Of a stretch of 64,000 bases of DNA, positions 7,049-15,462 are shown piece by piece (positions within the stretch are counted from its first letter, which is position 1; every line of letters begins with the position of its first letter). The position numbers and the translations under genes are program-made. Location of the stretch: assembly GCF_001306135.1 (NCBI RefSeq), contig NZ_LGKP01000015.1, positions 1 to 64,000 on the forward strand. Direction: 5' to 3'. This DNA comes from Herpetosiphon geysericola. GTDB lineage: Bacteria > Chloroflexota > Chloroflexia > Chloroflexales > Herpetosiphonaceae. The notes under the pieces were generated by a model. It was not told where the DNA came from, did not search any database, and saw nothing but the letters and a program-made list of their open reading frames with translations.

Positions 7049-9097
7049 GTGCTACCTCGAACGTTTGGCAACTATACGATTGAGCGCGAATTAGATCGAG
7101 GCGGAGTTGCGGCAGTTTTTCTCGGCCAACATCGAGCCTTGCCGCGCCAAGTGGCGATTAAAGTCTTGCTCAATCATACCGAAGAGTTGGTTGAGCGTTT
7201 TCAGCGCGAAGCCGAAATTACCAGTAAACTGCGCCATCCGCAGATCATCGAAATTTATGATCATGGCATGCAAGGCCCGTTTGCCTATACGGTGATGGCG
7301 GCACTCATGGGCGGCTCGTTAAAGCGCATGCTCGAAACTGCGCCTCAGCAGCATCTAACGCCCGAGCTTGCGCTCAACGTTTTTTACCAAATTGGCGAGG
7401 CTTTGGATTTTGCCCATAGCCAAGGGATTGTCCATCGCGATGTTTCGCCTGGCAATATTCTGTTTGATCACGATCTGCAACGGGTTGTGCTGTGCGATTT
7501 TGGGATTGCCCGTTGGGAACAGGCCCATAGCAACACGACCAACCGCGTGGTGATGGGCACGCCTGGCTATTTCTCGCCTGAGCATCTGCGCGGCGCACGC
7601 GAAGTCAACGCTCAATCCGATATTTTTGGGCTTGGTTTGGTCTTATATGCGATGTTGGCTGGCCGTCTGCCGTGGGCCGAACCGCTTGATTATGCCGACC
7701 CTCAGAATGTTCAACCGTATCCACCCATATCGACGTTAGTTGGTCTTTCGCCTGACATCGACCCAATTATTGCCAAATTGCTGGCGGTCGATCCTGCTCA
7801 ACGCTATCAAACAGTAGCCGAGGCAAGCGCAGCACTACGTCGGATTTTTTCGGAGCATCCTGCCTTGACTACCAGTGAAGGGAGCGTCTCTGTGCAGCGC
7901 CACTCGATCTATCTCGCCCCATCCTTCCGCGCGGAAGGTCTCGAACCCAATGCCGTCGAAGAATACCTTGGCCCGCAGCTTAAATCGGAACCTATTAAGC
8001 GTGCGCATCGGCGTGCCGCTATTTTGAGCCAGCCAGAGCATTTGGTTAATTTGCTCGAAGCTTGGAGCATGGGCGAGCGCTTCCGGCGGCGCAATCTTGG
8101 TCGTCTCGCCACCTTCTATCGCATCCAAAGCCAAAATATCTATTACTACAAGCTCGATGTGCTATATGAACATCGTGGCGAAGCCTTCATCAAACAAGAG
8201 GCCGACCGCGAACGCCAGCCGATGAGTGGCGAGATGGAATTGGGCGTGTGGGATGTGAAGCTGCCAGAATTTAGCGATTTTGTAGCTTCCGAAGGCTTGG
8301 TCGATCGGATCAAAGGCTCAGAACAGGTCAGCCAATGTGGCCGTTGTTCGACCAAGGGCAATATCTTATGCCAAAAATGTAAAGGCAATGGCCGCGTCAC
8401 CATCACCAAAACCGTTGAAAAGATGGTTGATGTCACCGATGCCAATGGCAATAAGGTCCAAACCCCAACCCAAGTGGTCGAAAACGAAGTCCAAACCTGT
8501 AGCGATTGTAAGGGCAAAGGCTATTTGGTCTGTCCCGATTGCCAAGGCATTGGCATGATCGTTAAGCGCAAGGCCTTCAACTGGCAGCGTATCCCGCTCA
8601 ATTGGAGCATTCACGACGATTTGCCCGAGGTTGATGAAGGTTTATTGCAGGCCGAAGCCGTCGAAGTTTGCAATTATATGCTGACCAACATTCCCAAAGA
8701 ATGGGCGCTGATTCCTAAGCTCGATAGCTTGGTCGAAAAAGCTATGGCCGAAGTCAGCAAAGATAAGCGGATTGTGCTGGCGCGCTTGATCGTGCATATG
8801 GTGCCAGTTACGAAGTTGCAATTTGCGCTTGGCCAGCAGCTTGATGATGGCGATGTGGTCAAGCTCTATGATACCGATAACGATGCTGATACGCCCAGCG
8901 TGCCAGTGATTGTCGAGGAGCCAGGCGAATTGCCACGCGATTTGTTTACCTTGCACTTGCTAGGCTTCAAAAATACGATTAGCGAAGAAGAAGCGCGGGT
9001 TTTCCGCGATTGGGCGCGCATTATCAGCTGGCTTGGGGTTGCTGCACTCGCCGCTGCCTTGCTGATTACGCTGATCTTCGTTATTTTTATTTACTAG
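7049..9097 (+). CDS. Ser/Thr protein kinase with DnaJ-type zinc fingers and C-terminal membrane anchor
   Basis: A 682-residue protein. The PknB-like kinase domain spans residues 8-268 with Lys38, HRDVSPGNIL (catalytic Asp131), DFG at 150-152 and SPE at 176-178; S-P replaces the usual K-P after HRD-x. Residues 280-425 have no motif I recognise. Four CxxC pairs follow (C430/C433, C441/C444, C484/C487, C495/C498), three with the CxxCxGxG pattern of DnaJ zinc centres. One helix near residues 655-680 ends the protein, so the kinase should face the cytosol with the anchor at its C-terminus. GTG start preceded by AGGAG. Targets are unknown; its neighbour is a VWA lipoprotein transcribed convergently. 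Confidence 0.88.
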   Translation: MLPRTFGNYTIERELDRGGVAAVFLGQHRALPRQVAIKVLLNHTEELVERFQREAEITSKLRHPQIIEIYDHGMQGPFAYTVMAALMGGSLKRMLETAPQQHLTPELALNVFYQIGEALDFAHSQGIVHRDVSPGNILFDHDLQRVVLCDFGIARWEQAHSNTTNRVVMGTPGYFSPEHLRGAREVNAQSDIFGLGLVLYAMLAGRLPWAEPLDYADPQNVQPYPPISTLVGLSPDIDPIIAKLLAVDPAQRYQTVAEASAALRRIFSEHPALTTSEGSVSVQRHSIYLAPSFRAEGLEPNAVEEYLGPQLKSEPIKRAHRRAAILSQPEHLVNLLEAWSMGERFRRRNLGRLATFYRIQSQNIYYYKLDVLYEHRGEAFIKQEADRERQPMSGEMELGVWDVKLPEFSDFVASEGLVDRIKGSEQVSQCGRCSTKGNILCQKCKGNGRVTITKTVEKMVDVTDANGNKVQTPTQVVENEVQTCSDCKGKGYLVCPDCQGIGMIVKRKAFNWQRIPLNWSIHDDLPEVDEGLLQAEAVEVCNYMLTNIPKEWALIPKLDSLVEKAMAEVSKDKRIVLARLIVHMVPVTKLQFALGQQLDDGDVVKLYDTDNDADTPSVPVIVEEPGELPRDLFTLHLLGFKNTISEEEARVFRDWARIISWLGVAALAAALLITLIFVIFIY

Positions 9098-9119
9098 CTC
9101 GAATAGTTGGCACAAAAAT

Positions 9120-9160
9120 AGCGCTGGCGTTACAAGCAACGCCAGCGCTGTTGGTTTTTT
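9120..9160. terminator. Bidirectional terminator
   Basis: AGCGCTGGCGTT (9120-9131) and AACGCCAGCGCT (9138-9149) form a perfect 12-bp stem, followed by TTGGTTTTTT on the plus strand and preceded by an A-run that serves as T-run on the minus strand. The T-run abuts the stop codon of the convergent gene. Confidence 0.9.
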
Positions 9161-10811
9161 AGAAGTAGCGGCTGAGGTTTTCGAAGATTTTATCAATATC
9201 GCCAGTGCTGCCCTCGACCAATTCGGTGCGTGAGAAATCGGCAATTTGTTGCAAAATGCTTTTTTCTGCATCAGCGCCGTAGGCAATTGGGAAAATTTGA
9301 ATGCTTGATTCGCCAAAATTTCCCAACATCTGATCGATTGAGATTTGGCTGGCGGTATCAGCGCCATCGCTCAAGACCACAATCGCGTTGATTCGGTCGG
9401 GCTGTTTGAGCGCTTCCAGCTCTTGGCGAGCGAGATCAACCGCATCGTAAAGCGACGTATTGCCATCGGGCACCAGCCCTTGAGTTTGCATTTGCAACTT
9501 GGACATATTTTCGCTGCGGGTGGCGAGCGGCACCAACACGCTTGGACTCGACGAGAAGCCAATCATGCCGACGTTATCTTTGCTGGGCAAGCGACTGAGA
9601 AAGACTTCTACGCCAAGTTTGGCTTGATCCATCTTATCGTCGTCGCGCATCGAGCCAGAGCTATCGACAACCAACATAATATTGGCTGGCTTACGGTTAT
9701 TGGCCCAAGCGTTTTTGGCGGCCACAATCACATCTGCTGGTGGCGTTGCCAACGAATTGCGTGGCTGATTGGGGTCTACGCCGAATTGCGGGGTTAATGG
9801 CGAGGCCAACGCAACATCAACATTCGCTGGCCGAAAGCCTTGCTGCATCGCAAAATTTTGGCTGTCGGGAGTAAGCAAGAAATTGTAGAAGACGCTAGCC
9901 GCAGCTTTTTCATCGGCGTTGGCATCGCTCATCACAATAAATGGGTTATCGTGAATAAACGTACCTTCTTTAGGATAAATTGCCACCAACGGCACATTTG
10001 GCGCTTGTTTATTGAAGTCAATCAGGGTAATTTCTTCCATTGGGAAGGCCGAGATATAGGCCATGCCATATTTTTGCATGTTTTGGCTAAACACCAAGGT
10101 ATTCGAGCCATAGTGCTTGATGCCTTGTGCCAAATCGCGCAAAAATTGTTGGCTTTTTTCTTGGTTAATGTCTTCGACCGTGAGATCGCTAGTTTTGCTG
10201 TTGGCTGCATACAACTCGGCCAACACCGTTGAAAGCGCAGTTGTGCTAATGTCGGGGTCGGTGTGGCCCCACGAGAAGCGGCCCCAATCTTGTTGGCCAA
10301 ATTTGCCCCAGCCCTCTGCATCTTGAATCAAGGCCAGCATATCCGACCAGCCAACCTCTTTGTCGGGGTAGCCCATGGCTTCGGCCATTGGTTTCCACAT
10401 CGAAATAACCACTGGCGTTAACACCAACGATTGTGGATCTGGCTCAGCAATGTTGGGGTTATTGCTTTCTTTCTTCAAGACTTCGAGCCAGGTTGAGGCT
10501 GAAGGTGTCCAGATGGTGGTTTTCAGTTGACCAGCGCGCAGTTGGGTGCGGGCCGTGCCTGAGGAAAGCTCAGTGCCTTGGACGACAATTCGTTTGCCAT
10601 TTGATTGCACATTTTGGTTGTTGAAGTTGGCGATTCGTTCTTCAAGCCATTTGGTTTTTTCAGGGCTATAGGTGATGCTAATCAGCAGATCATTTGCCCC
10701 TACAACTGGGCCACTGGTTTGGCTCGTTCTCGTAGGTACTTGGGCTTCCTCGCCACAGGCGGCAAGGATGAGCATAATGAGGATGAGAAAACTCCGGAAG
10801 AAGCGTTGCAT
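9159..10811 (-). CDS. Lipoprotein with solute-binding-like and VWA domains
   Basis: A 550-residue exported lipoprotein: hydrophobic N-terminus and lipobox LAAC with the lipidated Cys at residue 19. Residues 40-345 look like an extracellular solute-binding domain of type 2 (WKPMAEAMGYPD, FNKQAPNVPLVAIYPKEGT, FNFLLTPDSQ-like region). Residues 377-550 are a von Willebrand A domain with an intact MIDAS (DSSGSM, D383) and the later SDGAD. Such SBP-VWA fusions occur in Chloroflexota and cyanobacteria with unclear function; they may bind a surface partner in a metal-dependent way. No ABC permease is adjacent, so it need not be a transporter subunit. Confidence 0.85.
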   Translation of the reverse strand: MQRFFRSFLILIMLILAACGEEAQVPTRTSQTSGPVVGANDLLISITYSPEKTKWLEERIANFNNQNVQSNGKRIVVQGTELSSGTARTQLRAGQLKTTIWTPSASTWLEVLKKESNNPNIAEPDPQSLVLTPVVISMWKPMAEAMGYPDKEVGWSDMLALIQDAEGWGKFGQQDWGRFSWGHTDPDISTTALSTVLAELYAANSKTSDLTVEDINQEKSQQFLRDLAQGIKHYGSNTLVFSQNMQKYGMAYISAFPMEEITLIDFNKQAPNVPLVAIYPKEGTFIHDNPFIVMSDANADEKAAASVFYNFLLTPDSQNFAMQQGFRPANVDVALASPLTPQFGVDPNQPRNSLATPPADVIVAAKNAWANNRKPANIMLVVDSSGSMRDDDKMDQAKLGVEVFLSRLPSKDNVGMIGFSSSPSVLVPLATRSENMSKLQMQTQGLVPDGNTSLYDAVDLARQELEALKQPDRINAIVVLSDGADTASQISIDQMLGNFGESSIQIFPIAYGADAEKSILQQIADFSRTELVEGSTGDIDKIFENLSRYF

Positions 10812-10905
10812 AAGCTTAATCTCCTTAAACTGACAAGCTCTATTGTAGCGCTTTGCAAGGCGTTAAGAAAGGTTCGTTGCTGGTACGCGTGTTGGATGGT
10901 TGAGG

Positions 10906-12822
10906 TTACGCGTGGTTGCGCAGCACGGTGCGAATGCCTTGTTGCAAGGTGGGGTAGGTTTGGAGATCATCGAGATTGCCGCCAACGCTGATTAATGCTT
11001 GGGCCACATCTGGCTGAACGCCAGTTAAAATGAGGTTTGCACCGAGCAAGCGAATGCCTTGGGCTGCCCGCAACAAGCGGCTGGCAACTTCGCGATCAAC
11101 GTTTGGCACGCCAGTCATATCGAGCAAGGCAACCCGCGCACGTTGGCTTGATATGCCATCAAGCAGATTATTGGTAATTTGTTGCAAACGCTCGCCATCG
11201 AGCGCCCCGACCAGTGGCATAACCATCACTGTATCGCTCAAGGGAATTAATGGTGCGCTCAAGCGCGCTAGCATCGCCGTATGGCCGCGAATCATTTCAG
11301 CTTGCAGTTGATTGCGCTCTTGCTCGGTACGGCGACGAATCTGAATATCGCGCAGGAAGGCGATCCAAAGTTGGTGCTCGTCAGTTTGCATGGTGCCGAG
11401 CACCATTTCAACAGGTTGAGTTTCGCCATTGGGCAAGCGCACATCAAACTCAGCGGCTCCCGTTTGCTGCTGAAGGCTTGCCAATTCGACCCCCAGCACC
11501 TCAGCGATGTTTAATTGATCGACGTTACGGCCTAAAATGCGTTCGGCAGCCCGATTGGCCGAGCGAATAATGCCCTGTTGATCGTAGGTAATAATCGCTT
11601 CGGCAGCGTGATCGACAATTGCTTGGCGTTGGCTGCTTGATTCGACCATGGCGCTGGCGATTGAATTGAACGAGGTCGCAACTTGGCCTAATTCATCGCG
11701 AGTATCAATTGTTACATTGCTCAGCGTATTCGAGGTGAGCATACTGCCAGCGGCCTGTTGAAAAGCCCGCACCGTATCCATAACCGCGCGGTAGAAGCCA
11801 AGAAAGAGATAGATTGCCAACAAAATCAACGAGGCAATGAGGCCAATAAAGAATGCGCGCCTCGTTTGCGCTTGGCTAATCCGCTGATTGAGCAGGGCAT
11901 TAAGCTGGGTTGAGGTAGCATCCCAAAGCTTAAAACTACTGTTGAGGGTAAACTCGGTTTCTTGGCGAAAGGTTGTGGAATCGATGGTTGGCGTTTCAAC
12001 CCGAATCACTTGGAGCAGAATTTGAAAACTAAGCTCTTCGGTGGCTTGAATGAAGCTGCGCACCGATTCTTCCATCAGCGGGCGTAAAGCCTCGTTATTG
12101 CTAAATACCACACCCAAACTATAGTTAATTTCGGTGTTCGTTTCTTGCAATTGGCTATTGACGACTGTGAGCGTATTGCGCTCTTCTGGGCTGATCGTGC
12201 CGCGATCGATTGCATTGCCGCCGGCGCTGGCCACGCTCGCAGTTGCCGCTTGATGGGCTGGCAGGGTTTCGATTAGCGCATTCATGAGGTAATAACTATC
12301 GATATTGGGATCGAGAATTAAGCCCGATTGATCGCCGATGCGTTGCATACAGGCGCGCACCGCTTGGAGCACTCGATTGTGGGCGGCATTGCTATCCGCC
12401 ACACTGCGCAAGGTCAATTGCGCTTGGAGCCGTTCCCATTCATTAAAAAGCACGGTTACTTGGGTTTGGGTATCAAAGCGACCTTTATATTGACTATCGA
12501 AGGCTTTAAATGCTTCAAGTTGGTTGCTAATTGTCTCGTTTTTGAGCAAGAGTGGGCTTAATGAGGCTTGGTCGCCACCGAGATAGCGTTCAGCCAATAA
12601 TTGTTGCTCAACAATTGATTGCATGAGGCCACGCAGCGGTTGCAAATAGGTCGTGCCCTCTAATTCGCTGCGGGTATAATTTATTTCACGTTGTAGATCA
12701 GTTAATAGTGCACTCAGCAAAAAGGTTAATGGAATGGCAAAAACCAAACTCAATAACCCGAATTTTTGGGGATACGTTAGGCGTTTCATCAGCCATGTGG
12801 CTGGAGTAAAGAATGCACGCAT
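10906..12822 (-). CDS. Membrane sensor with HAMP, PAS and STAS domains
   Basis: A 638-residue protein: first helix at residues 20-42, a ~280-residue extracytoplasmic helical sensor region, second helix near 323-345, HAMP linker (TRDELGQVATSFNSIASAM), PAS domain (AIITYDQQGIIRSANRAAE) near 400-490, a coiled linker and a C-terminal STAS domain near 525-635 (LLDMTGVPNVDREVA). The STAS part resembles RsbR/RsbS stressosome proteins; a Thr in DMTGVPNVD sits where a phosphorylated residue is expected in that family. It lacks a kinase or methyl-accepting domain, so output must be through partner binding. The SpoIIE-like phosphatase at 2406-3122 could be a partner, which is inference. Confidence 0.82.
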   Translation of the reverse strand: MRAFFTPATWLMKRLTYPQKFGLLSLVFAIPLTFLLSALLTDLQREINYTRSELEGTTYLQPLRGLMQSIVEQQLLAERYLGGDQASLSPLLLKNETISNQLEAFKAFDSQYKGRFDTQTQVTVLFNEWERLQAQLTLRSVADSNAAHNRVLQAVRACMQRIGDQSGLILDPNIDSYYLMNALIETLPAHQAATASVASAGGNAIDRGTISPEERNTLTVVNSQLQETNTEINYSLGVVFSNNEALRPLMEESVRSFIQATEELSFQILLQVIRVETPTIDSTTFRQETEFTLNSSFKLWDATSTQLNALLNQRISQAQTRRAFFIGLIASLILLAIYLFLGFYRAVMDTVRAFQQAAGSMLTSNTLSNVTIDTRDELGQVATSFNSIASAMVESSSQRQAIVDHAAEAIITYDQQGIIRSANRAAERILGRNVDQLNIAEVLGVELASLQQQTGAAEFDVRLPNGETQPVEMVLGTMQTDEHQLWIAFLRDIQIRRRTEQERNQLQAEMIRGHTAMLARLSAPLIPLSDTVMVMPLVGALDGERLQQITNNLLDGISSQRARVALLDMTGVPNVDREVASRLLRAAQGIRLLGANLILTGVQPDVAQALISVGGNLDDLQTYPTLQQGIRTVLRNHA

Positions 12823-12913
12823 GGTTCGTATACCTAATGGCTGAGGTGTGGTTGGCCCTTATGATAGCACACCTAGGCCCTTTTGTGCAGTAGCTCTTGC
12901 GCGCTGCTGCTAC

Positions 12914-13528
12914 CTAAACCTCAGGCTTTGTCGTAGCGCGCTGAGGTTGATCTTGGGGCGGCAGCAAGGCTTGCTCGATAAATTGCAACAACGTTGGCTC
13001 GTAGTTGCTAACATCGCTTTCGCCGCGCAGCATCGCCATGGTCACGACCCATTCAATTAAGCCTGCCAAAATTTCGGCCAAGGCCAGCGGTTGATAGCTG
13101 TACATGCTGCCTTGCTGCATGCGTTGGGCCAAGGCTTCGGCCAAAATAGCATGCAAACGTAAGCGGGCTGGTTGTTGTTGCTCGACCTCAAGGTTTAAGC
13201 CTGCTTCCAGCCCCAACAAGCGAAATAAATCAGTGTGTTGCAATGAATAGCGAATTGCGGTTTGAACGCATTCACGAATCATGGTTTGGGTTGATTCGAG
13301 CGCTAAAATGGGCAGAATAACTTCAGTCAAGCCCTCTAAAACTGAATCGGCCAGCGCCATCGCCAAGGTTTGCTTCGAATCAAAATACAGATAGAGCGTT
13401 CCCGTGGCCATTTCAGCGCGTGCAGCGATATCGAGCATGCGGGCTTTAGTGTAGCCCTGCTGCATAAATACTTCACGGGCGGCACTGAGAATAGCTTGGC
13501 GGCGATGAGGGTCGGCGGTACGTGCCAA
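12914..13528 (-). CDS. TetR family transcriptional regulator
   Basis: A ~204-residue regulator with an N-terminal helix-turn-helix (RRQAILSAAREVF, then IAARAEMATGTLYLYFDSK), the classic TetR layout. The rest is a helical ligand domain not specific enough to name an effector. The TTG at 13528 is preferred because AGGAGC lies six bases upstream and it gives the normal N-terminal length; the longer reading to 13609 lacks a ribosome site. Both flanking genes belong to other transcription units, so its target is not obvious. Confidence 0.8.
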   Translation of the reverse strand: MARTADPHRRQAILSAAREVFMQQGYTKARMLDIAARAEMATGTLYLYFDSKQTLAMALADSVLEGLTEVILPILALESTQTMIRECVQTAIRYSLQHTDLFRLLGLEAGLNLEVEQQQPARLRLHAILAEALAQRMQQGSMYSYQPLALAEILAGLIEWVVTMAMLRGESDVSNYEPTLLQFIEQALLPPQDQPQRATTKPEV

Positions 13529-13671
13529 TGGATAGCTCCTTTGTGGCTTGAACAATGTGGCAAGTGTTGCTTGATTATAGCAAAAATCGCTGTTTGCAGA
13601 ACCAGCCAATTGGGCAGTTGAACAGGCTTTTTAGCCCATTCTAAAGGCTTAAACATGCCTGAAAAAGAGGC

Positions 13672-13699
13672 TTGCCATGCATTTTTGCTGTGCTATACT
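13672..13699 (+). promoter_or_regulatory. Sigma-70-type promoter for the zinc-ribbon gene
   Basis: TTGCCA (13672-13677) and TATACT (13694-13699) are separated by 16 bases. The start codon of the next gene lies about 140 bases downstream, giving a long 5' untranslated region. Confidence 0.6.
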
Positions 13700-13838
13700 T
13701 GGCCGCAAGTGAATGTTTTGGGCGCGACCTCAAATGGAGCTTTGCTGCCCCACTCGCAATCGGCTTTCGCGCTTGAGTTTTACGTTGACCCAAACCCTTT
13801 CACCCCGAAAATCGGTCTTACCTTTTGGAAGGAATCCT

Positions 13839-14267
13839 ATGAGTTTCACCGACAAAACCCTCGTCTGTGTCGATTGCGGGAATGACTTCGTTTTTACTGC
13901 TGGTGAACAAGAGTTTTACGCCCAAAAAGGCTTTACCAACGAACCACGGCGTTGCACCCAATGTCGGCAAAGCAAAAAACAACAACGTAGCGAGCCAAGT
14001 GGTCGCTCAAGCTATGATCGAGATAGTGGTTTTGGTGGTCGTGAACGCAGCCGCGAATATGGCGGGCGCGATAGTTTTGGTGGTGGCCGTTCTGGCTTTG
14101 GCGGTGGCAATCGCCGCGATGCTGCTGGCCAAGCTCCCCGTGAGATGTACGATACCGTCTGCGCTGAATGTGGTCGCACGACAACTGTACCATTCAAGCC
14201 GACTCAGGGCCGTCCGGTCTATTGCCGCGACTGTTTTCAAAAGCAACGAACCTCTTCGCGTTGGTAA
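13839..14267 (+). CDS. Small zinc-ribbon protein with Gly/Arg-rich linker
   Basis: A 142-residue protein with two zinc ribbons. The N-terminal CVDCGNDFVF ... RRCTQCR unit matches the zf-trcl type, and the C-terminal CAECGRTTTVPFKP ... YCRDCF unit matches the CxxC-x17-CxxC type. Between them lies a ~60-residue Arg/Gly/Ser-rich low-complexity linker (GFGGRERSREYGGRDSFGG). This arrangement suggests nucleic-acid binding, with RGG-like repeats recalling RNA-binding proteins. The ATG at 13839 has GGAAGGA upstream. A longer in-frame reading from 13713 includes promoter sequence and is rejected. Confidence 0.8.
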   Translation: MSFTDKTLVCVDCGNDFVFTAGEQEFYAQKGFTNEPRRCTQCRQSKKQQRSEPSGRSSYDRDSGFGGRERSREYGGRDSFGGGRSGFGGGNRRDAAGQAPREMYDTVCAECGRTTTVPFKPTQGRPVYCRDCFQKQRTSSRW

Positions 14268-14303
14268 ATTGGCTCGGTTAAGCTAAATTTGGTGGGGCAG
14301 TCG

Positions 14304-14338
14304 TTCAGTCGCCAATTGGGGCGGCTGAATTGTTTTTT
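14304..14338 (+). terminator. Terminator of the zinc-ribbon gene
   Basis: TTCAGTCGCC and GGCGGCTGAA pair around AATTGG, followed by TTGTTTTTT. Confidence 0.75.
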
Positions 14339-14479
14339 AGCTGCTTAATCAAGCCATAGCTATTGCTCCTTTGTTATGGCTTATGTCCAAGGTGGCTGAG
14401 GCAATATTCTGCTTGGATAGCATTTTGCATAAAGGTTTAGTATGATCGTTGCATACTAGCTGTTTTTTGGAGGTAGACA

Positions 14480-15307
14480 ATGGCGTTATTGGCCGAAAAA
14501 GTGGCATTAATTACTGGGGCTGGCCGTGGGATTGGCGCAGCTGCTGCTCGTTTATTCAGCCAGCATGGCGCCCATGTAGTGCTCTGCGATTTGGATGCTG
14601 CTCCGGTTGAGCAATTGGCAGCAGCATTAAACGCTGCTGGTGGCAAAGCCTTGGCGTTTGCAGGCGATGTGACCAGCGCCGAATTTGCGCCGCAAGCGAT
14701 TGCTGCTACGTTGGAGCATTTTGGGGGCCTCGATATTTTGGTCAACAATGCTGGCTACACCTGGGATGGCGTGTTGCACACGATGGATGATGCGCAATGG
14801 CAAGCGATGCTCGATGTGCATTTATCAGCACCATTCCGCCTGATTCGGGCGGCAGCTCCCTACTTGCGCGATACAGCCAAAGCTGAAATCAAGGCTAACG
14901 GTGCCGCCAAACCACGCAAAATTATCAATGTTTCTTCGGTTTCGGGGGTGTATGGCAATGCTGGTCAAGCCAATTATGCTGCTGCCAAATCTGGTGTGGT
15001 TGGCTTAACCAAAACCTTGGCTAAAGAATGGGGTCGCTTTAATGTTCAGACCAATGCAGTGTGCTATGGCTTTATCGAAACCCGTTTGACCGCTGCCAAG
15101 GAGCAAGGTGAAACGATTCAGCGCGGCGAACAGGAAATTAAGCTTGGGGTGCCCGAAAATCTGATGGCTGGAATTACCATGTTTCACCCGATGGGGCGGG
15201 CTGGTACGCCAGAAGAAGCTGCTGGGCCAATGGTCTTTTTGGCATCGAGTTTAGCCAATTATGTGAATGGCGAAATCTTGGAAGTAACTGGCGGCATGGG
15301 GATTTAA
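14480..15307 (+). CDS. SDR-family oxidoreductase, FabG-like
   Basis: A 275-residue short-chain dehydrogenase/reductase. Cofactor motif TGAGRGIG at residues 12-19, NNAG near 89-92, and the catalytic triad S153, Y166, K170 (NYAAAKSG). Asp37 after the second strand hints at NAD(H), although FabG-type enzymes here usually prefer NADPH. A ~15-residue insert before the catalytic Ser and a ~20-residue loop after it distinguish it from plain FabG of ~245 residues. TTTGGAGG precedes the ATG. It stands alone, so the substrate (3-oxoacyl chain, steroid-like or sugar) cannot be assigned. Confidence 0.85.
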   Translation: MALLAEKVALITGAGRGIGAAAARLFSQHGAHVVLCDLDAAPVEQLAAALNAAGGKALAFAGDVTSAEFAPQAIAATLEHFGGLDILVNNAGYTWDGVLHTMDDAQWQAMLDVHLSAPFRLIRAAAPYLRDTAKAEIKANGAAKPRKIINVSSVSGVYGNAGQANYAAAKSGVVGLTKTLAKEWGRFNVQTNAVCYGFIETRLTAAKEQGETIQRGEQEIKLGVPENLMAGITMFHPMGRAGTPEEAAGPMVFLASSLANYVNGEILEVTGGMGI

Positions 15308-15318
15308 GCAAGCTCTTA

Positions 15319-15394
15319 TTTCTCCTCCCTTCCGTCCCTCCGCTGGAGGGAGACGCAGGGGGTTTTCAGCCCCCTGCACCCCCAAATATTTATT
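15319..15394 (+). repeat. Two-hairpin intergenic element, copy 1
   Basis: Starts with TTTCTCCTCCCTTCCGT. First hairpin is CCCTCC-gct-GGAGGG; the second is GCAGGGGG-ttttcag-CCCCCTGC; it ends with ACCCCCAAATATTT. It lies just after the SDR stop codon. Confidence 0.85.
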
Positions 15395-15462
15395 TTGAGG
15401 AATGTTCCGATTTGTTCTCATCCTCGGCTTCGTGCTCTTCGTGCTCTTCGTGGATCAACCAA

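Noticed and set aside
13713-13838. N-terminal extension of the zinc-ribbon protein
   Set aside because: The stretch follows directly on the promoter, has no ribosome site, and the ATG at 13839 with GGAAGGA fits better.
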